Positions 26,874-35,448 of a stretch of 64,000 bases of DNA are shown in pieces. This stretch comes from Alicyclobacillus acidiphilus NBRC 100859 (GTDB lineage: Bacteria; Bacillota; Bacilli; Alicyclobacillales; Alicyclobacillaceae): assembly GCF_001544355.1 (NCBI RefSeq), contig NZ_BCQI01000001.1, forward strand, positions 124,001 through 188,000, given 5' to 3'. Each line of letters opens with the position of its first letter. The first letter of the stretch is position 1. The position numbers and the translations under genes are program-made. Under the pieces are notes generated by a model that was not told the DNA's origin, did not search any database, and worked only from the letters and a program-made list of their open reading frames with translations.

Positions 26874-27959
26874 TCACCTCCGCGCTAGTTGACGCAATCG
26901 ATAGACATAGGCGAGCACTTCCGCAACCGCCTGATACAATTCTGCAGGGACCGATTCTCCGACGTCGACCATTCGGTACAGGGACTGCGCCAAGGGCCGA
27001 TTTTCGACCATCGGCACATTGGACTCGGCCGCCTTCAACTTGATTCGCTGTGCGAGTTGATCGGCGCCCTTTGCAACCACTTGCGGCGCAGCCATCGACT
27101 CGCCGTCGTACCGCAGCGCGATGGCATAGTGCGTCGGATTCGTGATGACCACATCGGCCTTCGGCACCGCGTCCATCATTCGACGGAAGGCGATTTGTCG
27201 CGCACGCCGCCGGATCGCGGCCTTGATTTCCGGATTGCCTTCCATTTCTTTCATTTCGTCCTTGACTTGCTGCTTGGTCATTCGCAAATTTCGTTCGTAT
27301 TCAAAGCGCTGGTAGAGAAAATCGAACAGTGCGAGAAGGACCATCGCCAAGGCGATGCGTATGCCGAGATTGAAGACCATGTCGCCGACCGAAGCAGGCA
27401 ATTGCGCCAGGCCCATCTCGCCGTAACCCCGAATCTGCCCGGCTGTTTGCCTGATTGTCATATAGCTGATGGCGCCGACAATCAACAGCTTCGCGAGCGA
27501 TTTCCCGAGTTCCACGAGCGATCTCGTTCCGAACAGGCGACGCAGCCCAGACAGCGGTTGAATTCGAGAAAACTTTGGCGCAATCAAATTCGGCGCGAAC
27601 ATCGGGCGCACTTGGGCGACGGCCACGGCGACACCCACGATCAACCCTGCGCCGACGATAGGCAGAAGGACGCGACACGCTCCAACCAACTGCGTCGTCA
27701 GCAGGCTGATCACCGAACTCGCCGTCCAGGCTTGGCGAACACTCATGGTCAGATCCCGCTGCATCAGATTCTCCCATTCCCCCCAAACCATTGGAGCACT
27801 GACACGCAGCGCGACAATGACAGCGGCGAGTGCGACAGCCGACGTGAGTTCTGGACTGCGCGCGACATTTCCTTCGCGCCGTGCTTCATCCCGCCTGCGG
27901 GGTGTGGCGCGTTCCGTTCTTTCACCAGCAAACCTTTGCAGTTGCAGCGGCCACACCAT
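26874..27959 (-). CDS. flhB: Flagellar export switch protein FlhB
   Basis: A 361-residue membrane protein that switches export from rod/hook to filament substrates. The N-terminus LQLQRFAGERTERATPRRR is typical, followed by four membrane helices. The autocleavage motif NPTH is at residues 274-277 in VVITNPTHYAIALRYD. The C-terminal fragment after the cut is 84 residues. The ATG overlaps the fliR stop by one base. A second, stand-alone copy of this C-terminal domain is encoded by ylqH at 59461-59712. Confidence 0.96.
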   Translation of the reverse strand: MVWPLQLQRFAGERTERATPRRRDEARREGNVARSPELTSAVALAAVIVALRVSAPMVWGEWENLMQRDLTMSVRQAWTASSVISLLTTQLVGACRVLLPIVGAGLIVGVAVAVAQVRPMFAPNLIAPKFSRIQPLSGLRRLFGTRSLVELGKSLAKLLIVGAISYMTIRQTAGQIRGYGEMGLAQLPASVGDMVFNLGIRIALAMVLLALFDFLYQRFEYERNLRMTKQQVKDEMKEMEGNPEIKAAIRRRARQIAFRRMMDAVPKADVVITNPTHYAIALRYDGESMAAPQVVAKGADQLAQRIKLKAAESNVPMVENRPLAQSLYRMVDVGESVPAELYQAVAEVLAYVYRLRQLARR

Positions 27960-28732
27960 TATCCCCCCAATACGTTTTGCACGACCTGCAACTGGCTGAA
28001 CATGTACATGAAGACACGGTTAAACATGTAAATCGTGCCTGGCATGACGACTGCGAACATCAGGAGGCCAACGAAGATCTTGACCGGCAGCCCCACGACG
28101 AACACGTTCATCTGCGGCACCGCCCGCGACAAGAAGGCAAATGTCACATCGCTCATGAACAAGGACGCCAAGAGCGGCGCCGCTATCTCCAACGCCAGCG
28201 TCATCACGACGTTCATCAGCTGCATCAGCTCGTCCGGCCAATGGTTCGGCAACTGGAAATGTGCCAGGGGTATCGCGACAAACGAGTGCGTAATGGCCAT
28301 CATCAATCCGTCGAGGCCGCCCATGCCCAAGAAATAGAGCGTGAATAGAAGATTGTATAAGTTCCCAAAAATACCGGACTGGACGTTGGACCCCGGCGAA
28401 AACAGCGATGCCATGGAAAAACCTATCTGAATGTCGACGGCTTGACCGGCAATAGAGATGGCCGAAAAGATCATAGTGGCGATGAAGCCAAGCAGCAATC
28501 CAATGCACGCCTCCAGCAGACCATCGACGATGAATGTTCCCGGTTGTTGCAGAACATCCGGCACGGCCGACGTGATCGTCGGCGTCACCACATACGACAG
28601 GCCAAACGCGAGGCCAATTTTCGCCCAATTGGGCCACGCGCTGATGGAAATGAGCGGCGAAGCCATGATGAAAGCAACTGTCCGAAAGGTCACTAAGATA
28701 AAGACGTCAAAATGCGTTAGAATTTCGTTCAT
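27959..28732 (-). CDS. fliR: Flagellar export protein FliR
   Basis: A 257-residue polytopic component of the export gate. Typical features are the N-terminal FILVTFRTVAFIMASPLIS, GFSMASLFSPGSNVQSGIFG and the long hydrophobic helices. The gene is directly adjacent to fliQ (stop and start touch), and flhB follows with a one-base overlap, as in other Firmicutes. Confidence 0.95.
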   Translation of the reverse strand: MNEILTHFDVFILVTFRTVAFIMASPLISISAWPNWAKIGLAFGLSYVVTPTITSAVPDVLQQPGTFIVDGLLEACIGLLLGFIATMIFSAISIAGQAVDIQIGFSMASLFSPGSNVQSGIFGNLYNLLFTLYFLGMGGLDGLMMAITHSFVAIPLAHFQLPNHWPDELMQLMNVVMTLALEIAAPLLASLFMSDVTFAFLSRAVPQMNVFVVGLPVKIFVGLLMFAVVMPGTIYMFNRVFMYMFSQLQVVQNVLGG

Positions 28733-29002
28733 TTACATCACGTAGTTGACCAGATGGCCAAGAATCGAAGTTGTAAAGTCCACCAGGTTCCTCAACATCC
28801 ACGATCCGAAAAACAACAGCGCGACGATGACCGCGAGAATCTTTGGCACGAAGGCGAGCGTCTGTTCCTGAATCTGCGTGGTCGCCTGGAAAATGCTCAC
28901 GAGCAGACCAACCGCAAGACCAAGCAGCAGCACGGGAGCGGTCAGTTTCACGACGAGCCACATCACCTGCGCACCCAATCCCATGACAAATGCATCTGAC
29001 AC
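28733..29002 (-). CDS. fliQ: Flagellar export protein FliQ
   Basis: An 89-residue export-gate subunit with two membrane helices. Conserved parts are LLGLAVGLLVSIFQATTQIQEQTLAFVPK, split across the first helix and cytoplasmic turn. I chose the GTG at 29002 (MSDAFVMGLGAQ), 8 bases after GGAGG, which gives the exact family length. An upstream in-frame ATG would overlap fliP and include the ribosome binding site. Confidence 0.94.
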   Translation of the reverse strand: MSDAFVMGLGAQVMWLVVKLTAPVLLLGLAVGLLVSIFQATTQIQEQTLAFVPKILAVIVALLFFGSWMLRNLVDFTTSILGHLVNYVM

Positions 29003-29018
29003 AGCTTTTTCCTCCCGC

Positions 29019-29843
29019 CTACGTGACATATCCGTCGAGCAGCGATTTCACCACGAGATACCAGCCATCCACCATGACGAACAGCAATATCTTAAATGGC
29101 AATGAGATGGTGACCGGAGGTAGCATCATCATGCCCATCGACATCAATGTCGTGGCGACAACGAGATCGATCACCAAAAACGGCAGATAGATCATGAAGC
29201 CAATTTGAAACGCCGTCTTCAATTCGCTGATGGTGTAGGCCGGAACCAGGGCCGTCAGCGGTATGTCCTGTGGATGCTTCTTCGCGTTGGCGGAGAGCGT
29301 CTCGTGCCGATACGACAAAAACAAATCCAAATCGGACGTCCGCGTCTGGCGTGCCATAAACACCTTGAACGGCGCTTCCGCGCGCTCGATGGCCACGCTC
29401 TGCGAGATGGTCCCCTTCAGATAGGGCTGAAGCGCCTGTTTGTTCGCTTGCTCCAATGTCGGCTGCATGACGAACAGTGTGATGAACAGAGCCAATCCAA
29501 CCAGGACTTGGTTCGGCGGCGACGTCTGCAGCGACAAAGCGTTGCGGATAAACGACAGAACGACGATCACCCGCGTAAAACAAGTCATCAAAATCAGCGC
29601 AGCCGGGGCAAGTGTCAAAACCGTCAGCAACAAGATAATCTTGACCGTATTCGCCACCGAAGGCGGACTGTTGTCGGCCAAGTTGAGGCTTACGCCAGGA
29701 ATCACTCCGCCAGAGGAGGATGTGGCTGCCCACACGTGTGTCGACAAACCCAATCCAATCAGCGAACACGCCGCGGCAATCACAGCGACCAGCATCCATC
29801 GCCGCTGAGTTCGTTTTGTTTGGCATCTAGTCGCGTCCAACAC
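29019..29843 (-). CDS. fliP: Flagellar export protein FliP
   Basis: A 274-residue main subunit of the export-gate ring. It has a cleavable-looking N-terminal signal peptide (MLVAVIAAACSLIGLGLSTH) and then the family segments LILMTCFTRVIVVLSFIRNA, TSPPNQVLVGLALFITLF and GMMMLPPVTISLPFKILLF. The GTG at 29843 begins one base after the fliO stop with GGAGGAA upstream. A methionine 18 codons later is an alternative start. FliQ follows after 16 bases. Confidence 0.94.
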   Translation of the reverse strand: MLDATRCQTKRTQRRWMLVAVIAAACSLIGLGLSTHVWAATSSSGGVIPGVSLNLADNSPPSVANTVKIILLLTVLTLAPAALILMTCFTRVIVVLSFIRNALSLQTSPPNQVLVGLALFITLFVMQPTLEQANKQALQPYLKGTISQSVAIERAEAPFKVFMARQTRTSDLDLFLSYRHETLSANAKKHPQDIPLTALVPAYTISELKTAFQIGFMIYLPFLVIDLVVATTLMSMGMMMLPPVTISLPFKILLFVMVDGWYLVVKSLLDGYVT

Positions 29844-29844
29844 T

Positions 29845-30291
29845 CTACCCTTCCTCCGAACTCCGACGGCGCAGTTCCGCCAAAGTGGAACCAAGCGCTT
29901 GTCCCAACGACGATCGCGGCAATTCGTCCGCCGTGTCGCCATAGGAGTCCGTTACGTCAGCCAGGAGTTCCACGTTTTCCCCGACCCCAATCAGATACAA
30001 CCTCTCTCCGACTTCGACCACCTGAATCGACCGATTCGGAGCGAGTTGTTTTGCAGCAATGACCTGAATGACGCCGCGCTGCTGCACCCCGACGCGTTTG
30101 CCCAAAAACCGAAACACAATCGCCATCAGGAGCAGGATGACGATAAACGCGACCACCAACTTCACGTACGCGCCAGTACCGGTCAGTGTGGACTCTGAAG
30201 ACGACGTGGCAGCCAGGACCGTCGGCATCGACGCGGCCCATCCTGCGACTGCCGCAATCGCGGCGTTCATTGCAACCATCGACCGTTCCAT
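29845..30291 (-). CDS. fliO: Flagellar biosynthesis protein FliO (FliZ-like)
   Basis: A 148-residue membrane protein that helps FliP ring assembly. An N-terminal hydrophobic segment resembling a signal peptide is followed by a membrane helix (YVKLVVAFIVILLLMAIVF) and a small cytoplasmic domain with VIQVIAAKQLAPNRSIQVVE, the FliO signature. It stands between cheY and fliP as fliZ does in B. subtilis. There is no strong ribosome binding site, so the exact start is uncertain; a second ATG lies four codons in. Confidence 0.88.
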   Translation of the reverse strand: MERSMVAMNAAIAAVAGWAASMPTVLAATSSSESTLTGTGAYVKLVVAFIVILLLMAIVFRFLGKRVGVQQRGVIQVIAAKQLAPNRSIQVVEVGERLYLIGVGENVELLADVTDSYGDTADELPRSSLGQALGSTLAELRRRSSEEG

Positions 30292-30294
30292 GCG

Positions 30295-30654
30295 CTACTT
30301 CAACGCCTTTTGAATCGCTTCGATGACGCGATCAGCTTGGAACGGCTTCACGATGAAATCCTTGGCGCCCGCTTGAATCGCGTCGATCACCATCGCTTGC
30401 TGCCCCATCGCGGAGCAGACGATCACGCGTGCGGCGGGATCGAGCGCGCGAATTCGCTTCAGCGCTTCGATGCCGTCCACCTCGGGCATGGTGATGTCCA
30501 TCGTGACGAGGTCTGGCTTGAGTTCCTGATACCGTTCCACCGCCTGCAAGCCGTCCGCCGCTTCGCCGACAACTTCCATTCCATTTTTCGTCAGGATGTC
30601 CTTAATCATCATCCGCATGAATGCTGCGTCATCCACAATCAAAATTCTCGGCAT
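30295..30654 (-). CDS. cheY: Chemotaxis response regulator CheY
   Basis: A 119-residue single receiver domain. The acidic pocket is D8-D9, the phosphorylation site is D53 in DLVTMDITMP, and the conserved lysine is K103 in FIVKPFQ. It is phosphorylated by CheA and binds the motor through the N-terminal peptides of FliM and FliY; CheC and FliY remove the phosphate. The ATG at 30654 follows AGAGGTGG by 5 bases. It is the only receiver domain I found in the window. Confidence 0.97.
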   Translation of the reverse strand: MPRILIVDDAAFMRMMIKDILTKNGMEVVGEAADGLQAVERYQELKPDLVTMDITMPEVDGIEALKRIRALDPAARVIVCSAMGQQAMVIDAIQAGAKDFIVKPFQADRVIEAIQKALK

Positions 30655-30685
30655 ACGTTCCACCTCTTCGAAATGATAGGTTTGA

Positions 30686-31858
30686 TCAGCTGCTTACCCG
30701 CTGCTCGACGTTGATGATATCCGTGACCCGGACGCCAAAGTTTTCGTCGATCACGACCACCTCGCCAATGGCGATGCGTTTGCTGTTCACGTAAATATCC
30801 ACCGGTTCGCCGGCCAGCTTGTCCAACTCGAGGATCGACCCAGGCGACAACTCCAGGATCTCTCGGATCATCTTCTTCGCTCTGCCAAGTTCGACTGTCA
30901 CATTGAGCGGCACATCGAACAGCAGCGACAAGTTGTTCGATTGACTTGGCGCCTCGTACGGATCGTCGAAATCGGCGAACTCCGGCCGATGTATCTGCAC
31001 ACCTGGAGCAGGCGCGGCCTGCGGCTGCGAAGCCGCGGCAGACGGCCTTTCCGCATGCCCCGACGGATCTGTCGGCTGGGCGACAGGCTGTGCCGGCTGG
31101 GTCGCGCGAGGGAGATCGACAGGACGATCGGTGGACGCAGCCTGCTGGGACACTGTCGAGGGCGCCGAAGCGTGTTCACCCTTCAGCGCACGAACGATTT
31201 CTTTGGCGAATTTGAGTGGAATCAGTTGCATGATCCGCGAATCGATCAAGTTGTCGACTTTCAACTGAAACTCGACGTCGACGATCGAACCGGATTCGTT
31301 CAACTGCGCTCTGCCATCCAAGCTCGAAAAATCGATCACTTCGACATTCGGCGGCGAGATGTTGATGTACCGGCCAAACATCTGGCTCATCGACGTGGCG
31401 GCACCGCCCATCATTTGGTTCATGGCTTCGCCGACCGCGCTCAGATGAAGCTCGTTCAGTTCTCCCTGTGTATTCGTTCCATCGCCGCCCAGCATCAGGT
31501 CCGCGATGGTCTTCGCATCGTTGATTTCAATCGCTAAGGCGTTTGAACCTTGCAGACCTTCCGTGAAATCCACGGCCACGAGGACATAAGGCGTTGGAAA
31601 ACGTTTCTCGACCTCATCTTGTTGAATCACGGACACCTTCGGCGTCGTGATGTCCACACGATGCTGCAACAGCGTCGACAATGAAGTCGCCGCGGAACCG
31701 AAGGAGATATTGCCGATCTCGCCGAGAATATCGGCCTCTTCGCTGGTCAATTGCTCCGCGCCGGTCGATGCAGGTTGGTCGGCTCCAGGACTGCTCGAAT
31801 TGTTGGCGTTCAGCAATGCGTCAATCTCTTCCTGTGACAACTTCATCTGCTCGTTCAT
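30686..31858 (-). CDS. fliY: Flagellar motor switch phosphatase FliY
   Basis: A 390-residue switch protein. Order: CheY-binding N-terminal peptide (LSQEEIDALLNA, residues 7-18); CheC-like phosphatase domain with two active-site repeats (GEIGNISFGSAATSL and VGEAMNQMMGGAATSM); a long Pro/Ala/Gln-rich linker; and a C-terminal FliN domain (LFDVPLNVTVELGRAKKMI). It both forms the C-ring and dephosphorylates CheY-P. The ATG overlaps the fliM stop by 4 bases. Confidence 0.95.
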   Translation of the reverse strand: MNEQMKLSQEEIDALLNANNSSSPGADQPASTGAEQLTSEEADILGEIGNISFGSAATSLSTLLQHRVDITTPKVSVIQQDEVEKRFPTPYVLVAVDFTEGLQGSNALAIEINDAKTIADLMLGGDGTNTQGELNELHLSAVGEAMNQMMGGAATSMSQMFGRYINISPPNVEVIDFSSLDGRAQLNESGSIVDVEFQLKVDNLIDSRIMQLIPLKFAKEIVRALKGEHASAPSTVSQQAASTDRPVDLPRATQPAQPVAQPTDPSGHAERPSAAASQPQAAPAPGVQIHRPEFADFDDPYEAPSQSNNLSLLFDVPLNVTVELGRAKKMIREILELSPGSILELDKLAGEPVDIYVNSKRIAIGEVVVIDENFGVRVTDIINVEQRVSS

Positions 31859-32844
31859 AGCGTATCATCTCCCTCCCATTCACGTAGAATCTTGACCGCA
31901 TACATTCGATTCTTTTTTCCCACGCTGCCCAGGAAAGCCGGTGTGCCATCCACGTACACGGTCGCCGGGTCGCGAATGGACTGCCTGAGGACGATGGTAT
32001 CGCCGACGGCCAGATCCAGCACTTCATGTACGGTCAATTGCGTCTCTCCTATCTGAACGCGAACGTCCACAGGGACGCCCAGCATATGCGTTTGCACACG
32101 TTCGTCTCCGCCGCGGCCGTCCCGAGTCCGCCCCGTATCCATGTAATAACGATTGCTCAACATCGGCATGAGTGGTTCGATTGTCGAATGAGGAATACAC
32201 ACATTGATAAGACCATAGGTTTCTCCGATGTGCAGGCTCATCGTGACGACCAACACGGTTTCATTGGGCGTCGTCAACTGCAAAAATTGCGGATTGCTCT
32301 CCATGGACACGAATTCCGGACTGAGTTGCGCGACACCGCGCCAAGCTTCGGCCAAGAATGCGGTCGCCGGATTCAGCAGCTTGCGGATCAGCGAAACCTC
32401 GATATCGGTCAACTCACGCTCGCGATAGGGGCCGAGGCTATCACCTCCCATAAATTTGTCCAACATTGCGAAGACGACCTGCGGATTCATCTCCAAGACG
32501 GCTCTGCCCTCCAAGGGCGCCATTTCCAATAAATGCAGGACCGTCAGGATAGGGATCGAACGAATGAATTCTTCATAAGGAACTTGGTCGACTGACTCCA
32601 CCTGTATCTGGAGAACGCTCCGCAGTTGGCCCGACAAATGTGTGGCCAACTGCCGCGCGAAATTCTCGTGCATTCGGCGCAACACGCGAAGGTGGTCCTT
32701 GGAAAAGCGCATCGCACGCCGAAAGTCGTAGGAGCGAACCCGCGTCTCTTTCGTGTCCGCACGAATGCTGGCCGTATCGATTTCACCGTTGTTGATTGCC
32801 GACAGCAAGGCGTCAATTTCGGATTGTGAAAGTACTTCGGACAC
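31855..32844 (-). CDS. fliM: Flagellar motor switch protein FliM
   Basis: A 329-residue C-ring protein. The N-terminal CheY-P-binding peptide is LSQSEIDALLSAI (residues 5-17). The middle CheC-like domain and the C-terminal FliN-like domain (VDVRVQIGETQLTVHEVLDL) follow. Other family parts are YDFRRAMRFSKDHLRVL and MGGDSLGPYRERELTDIE. It transmits the CheY-P signal to FliG to change rotation. It lies 21 bases after fliL. Confidence 0.96.
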   Translation of the reverse strand: MSEVLSQSEIDALLSAINNGEIDTASIRADTKETRVRSYDFRRAMRFSKDHLRVLRRMHENFARQLATHLSGQLRSVLQIQVESVDQVPYEEFIRSIPILTVLHLLEMAPLEGRAVLEMNPQVVFAMLDKFMGGDSLGPYRERELTDIEVSLIRKLLNPATAFLAEAWRGVAQLSPEFVSMESNPQFLQLTTPNETVLVVTMSLHIGETYGLINVCIPHSTIEPLMPMLSNRYYMDTGRTRDGRGGDERVQTHMLGVPVDVRVQIGETQLTVHEVLDLAVGDTIVLRQSIRDPATVYVDGTPAFLGSVGKKNRMYAVKILREWEGDDTL

Positions 32845-32865
32845 GACGACCGCTCCCCTCTCGCC

Positions 32866-33309
32866 TCACTGGACTAAAACTTGCGACAAGTAAACATGCG
32901 TGACGCTGCCGGTTGGCAGAAGCTTGTTCACGGACGTTCGAATGGCAGCCTTTAATTTGTTTAAACCAGTGTCATTACGGAGTTGATCCGTTGTGAATTG
33001 ACGCATGATTTCATTGACCTGATCCTCAATCTGATTTTGCATTAAGTTCAGTTCCTTAGTCGTTGATTTGCTGTCCGCTTGCAACGTTAACGTAAATTGA
33101 ATAATGCCGGCCGAATTGAGATTTGTCGTCATTTGCGGCAGCGTAACCTGCAATTGCGCGGCCTGTTTGGCGCTCAGTGTAACCACTTTGTTGTTTGCGC
33201 TGTGCGCGGCCACACGCTTCGTCATGTACGTGAAAGCGCCGACGCCCACACCAGCCAATACTACAATGATCACGACGATGACAACCATCGTCCGAATGGC
33301 CTTCTTCAC
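32866..33309 (-). CDS. fliL: Flagellar basal body-associated protein FliL
   Basis: A 147-residue single-pass membrane protein associated with stators. The N-terminal helix is TMVVIVVIIVVLAGVGVGAF. The periplasmic-type domain has ITFTLTLQ-like strands (IIQFTLTLQADSKST) and ends SVTHVYLSQVLVQ, the family C-terminus. The start ATG overlaps the swrD stop by 4 bases. Confidence 0.92.
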   Translation of the reverse strand: MKKAIRTMVVIVVIIVVLAGVGVGAFTYMTKRVAAHSANNKVVTLSAKQAAQLQVTLPQMTTNLNSAGIIQFTLTLQADSKSTTKELNLMQNQIEDQVNEIMRQFTTDQLRNDTGLNKLKAAIRTSVNKLLPTGSVTHVYLSQVLVQ

Positions 33310-33524
33310 CCTGGTTCCCCCCAGCTCCCCTGCATCGCGCGGGCCAGCCCAATCTCTCTGTAGAAACTGATAAACAATGCGGCAATGGTTTGCGTATCTT
33401 CCACCACGATGTACTTGTGCCCGTTTGCCATGGTGACCACGGAATCAGGGGTGGCCTCGACGCTCTCGACGAGCAGCGGATTGAGCCACAGTTCGGATCC
33501 CTTCAAGCGCGTGAGTCTTATCAT
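33306..33524 (-). CDS. swrD: Swarming motility protein SwrD / FlbD family
   Basis: A 72-residue protein that matches the FlbD/SwrD pattern: MIRLTRLKGSELWLNPLLVE, then VEATPDSVVTMANGHKYIV. In B. subtilis the homologue (YlzI) sits in the same place, between flgE and fliL, and raises flagellar torque for swarming. It is probably cytoplasmic, since no membrane segment is visible. It overlaps fliL by 4 bases and has a GAGG-containing site upstream. Confidence 0.9.
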   Translation of the reverse strand: MIRLTRLKGSELWLNPLLVESVEATPDSVVTMANGHKYIVVEDTQTIAALFISFYREIGLARAMQGSWGEPG

Positions 33525-33602
33525 TCGCTCACCTCCTCGGCGCGCGGCCCAGCATCGCCAAGCCGTGCGCCGTTGTGGAACTGCGCCGCGAGTGTGATCG
33601 CG

Positions 33603-34502
33603 TTACGAATTCTTCATGTTCACGAGCGCTTGCAGGATCGTGTTGTCCGTGCCAATCATGTGTGTGTTGGCGACATACGCGTTCTGCGCAACAATCATTT
33701 CGGCGAACTGCTGCGACAGGTCGACGTTGGATTGCTCAAGTTCGCCTGACGCCAACGTGCCCATCACGCCCGTGCCTGGTGTCGACACCGTCGGCGTGCC
33801 TGCAGCGACACTCTGATAGCTGAACAGATTGTCGCCCACCTTGTTGAGACCTGCCGGGTTCGGCACGCTCGCCAAGGCAAGATAGCCAACGGTTTTGGTC
33901 GTCGAAGTGGAACCATTCCCATACGTCACGTTGATGCTTCCATCGTCGCCAATCGTGACATTGCCGATGTTGTACGGCGTCGCCGGAGTCGAGTAAGAGC
34001 CTGTCGTAGCCGCGTTCACAAAAGACTGGAGATTGATGGGCTCGAGGTTGCCGGAACTGGTGCCCGATGTTGTCGCGTAATACCCCATCGCCAAATTGCC
34101 GTCGGGCAGAACCAAGTTGCCTGCGCTGTCCACCGAAAAATCGCCCGCTCTGGTCAGATATTTCTCGGTTCCGGCTGCATTCTGAATGACAAAATAGCCA
34201 GTACCTTGAATGGCCACGTCGGTCGCGTTGCCCGTGGTTTCATCCGGGCCCTGCGAGGTATCCATCTCGGTGTCCGCGACTTGAACGCCGAGGCCAACCT
34301 GTTCCGGGTTCGTGCCGCCAACCGTGGTCGATCCCGCATTGCCCCCAGCCAATGTCTGACTCATAATGTCGCTGAAATTCACGCTTTGCGACTTGAAGCC
34401 GATGGTGTTCACGTTGGCGATATTATTGCCAACCACGTCCAAATCGGTCTGAAACGCCTGCATGCCTGAAATGGCGGAATTCATCGAGCGTAACATGCTC
34501 AT
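33603..34502 (-). CDS. flgE: Flagellar hook protein FlgE (hook-basal body FlgE/FlgG type)
   Basis: A 299-residue axial protein forming the hook. The N-terminus has the rod/hook family motif DLDVVGNNIANVNTIGFKSQ. The centre includes DVAIQGTGYFVIQN and a D1/D2 domain rich in Gly, Ser and Thr. The C-terminal coiled-coil is SNVDLSQQFAEMIVAQNAYV. Length is close to the short B. subtilis type. It lies between the TIGR02530-type gene and swrD, as expected for the hook gene. Confidence 0.92.
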   Translation of the reverse strand: MSMLRSMNSAISGMQAFQTDLDVVGNNIANVNTIGFKSQSVNFSDIMSQTLAGGNAGSTTVGGTNPEQVGLGVQVADTEMDTSQGPDETTGNATDVAIQGTGYFVIQNAAGTEKYLTRAGDFSVDSAGNLVLPDGNLAMGYYATTSGTSSGNLEPINLQSFVNAATTGSYSTPATPYNIGNVTIGDDGSINVTYGNGSTSTTKTVGYLALASVPNPAGLNKVGDNLFSYQSVAAGTPTVSTPGTGVMGTLASGELEQSNVDLSQQFAEMIVAQNAYVANTHMIGTDNTILQALVNMKNS

Positions 34503-34519
34503 TCTCCTTTTGTGTCGTG

Positions 34520-34957
34520 CTATCGGATCGGTCGATCACCGATAGAAAAGCCTCCCGTATTAGGGTCCAGCCTGTTTACAAACACGACACTGTCGATTTG
34601 TGTGACGATTGGATTGCTTGCGTTTTCCATCGCGGTCACCACGGTGCGCGACGGCAGATTGACGACAAACCCCGAGGGCCCGAGGACCATATAGGCGTTC
34701 GTGGCTCCCTTTTGCTCAGCCTGCTTGGCTGCCCGCTCCATCGCGTCGAGATCACTGGCAGACAGTTGAATCCCGCGCTGTGACAGACGCTGTTGGGCAT
34801 GCTGACTGACGTTCCAGCCGTTCGTCGCGGACTTCGCGGCCGCGCTCAAGACGTCGCGGAAAGACGCGCCCGGCTGTGTTTTTGGCTGCGCGGCGGTGGA
34901 CGATCGCGTCGGGCTCGGCGTCAGAGAACGTGTCGATTCCCAATTCACGTTGTTCAA
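34520..34957 (-). CDS. Flagellar operon protein, TIGR02530 type
   Basis: A 145-residue protein of unknown biochemical role found between flgD and flgE in many Firmicutes flagellar operons. The conserved part is NVSQHAQQRLSQRGIQLS followed by AYMVLGPSGFVVNLPSRTVV and a C-terminal NIVTQIDS-like strand. No signal peptide or membrane helix is seen. A disordered Pro/Ser/Gln N-terminus of about 30 residues precedes it. Its ATG overlaps the flgD stop by 4 bases, suggesting coupled expression with the hook cap. Confidence 0.8.
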   Translation of the reverse strand: MNNVNWESTRSLTPSPTRSSTAAQPKTQPGASFRDVLSAAAKSATNGWNVSQHAQQRLSQRGIQLSASDLDAMERAAKQAEQKGATNAYMVLGPSGFVVNLPSRTVVTAMENASNPIVTQIDSVVFVNRLDPNTGGFSIGDRPIR

Positions 34958-35427
34958 GACATCTGCACCACCTGCGACAGCGGATAGCTCGTCCCATCGA
35001 TCACGATCTCGGCCGAGCCGTTGTTCATCGTGATGGCCGACACCTGGCCGCTGACCGAATTGCCCGAACCATCGTCCACCGACACCGTCGTACCAATCAA
35101 TTGATGGGCAAACGCCATACTGGTCAACGTCGCCAGCGACTGAACCGCGGACAACACTTGTGAATCGGTCTGGGACAGGTTCGTCATTTGCTCGAGCGAG
35201 CTGAACTGCGCCAATTGCGCGACCATCTCCGAGGTATCCTGCGGCTGCATCGGATCCTGGTTTTGCAACTGAGCGACAAGCAACTGCATAAACGAGTCCT
35301 GAGTCAATTGACCATTCGGATTGACCGTCCCGCCAGTGTCCGGGCCGGTCTGCGACTGTCCCTGTGTCGCGTTAGGCGAGTTGATGGCGTTCGTGCTGCC
35401 CGTTGTTGAACTCACCGAAGCTGTCAT
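34954..35427 (-). CDS. flgD: Hook assembly (cap) protein FlgD
   Basis: A 157-residue hook-cap protein exported early in hook growth. The signature is TQDSFMQLLVAQLQNQDPMQ, then TSEMVAQLAQFSSLEQMTN. A short C-terminal part (LIGTTVSVDDGSGNSVSGQV) is present, but the full Fn3/Ig pair of enteric FlgD is not, which is normal for Bacillus-type proteins. I chose the ATG at 35427, 6 bases after GGAGGTG. A GTG three codons earlier lies inside the ribosome binding site. Confidence 0.93.
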   Translation of the reverse strand: MTASVSSTTGSTNAINSPNATQGQSQTGPDTGGTVNPNGQLTQDSFMQLLVAQLQNQDPMQPQDTSEMVAQLAQFSSLEQMTNLSQTDSQVLSAVQSLATLTSMAFAHQLIGTTVSVDDGSGNSVSGQVSAITMNNGSAEIVIDGTSYPLSQVVQMS

Positions 35428-35448
35428 GCGTTTCACCTCCTTCGGATG

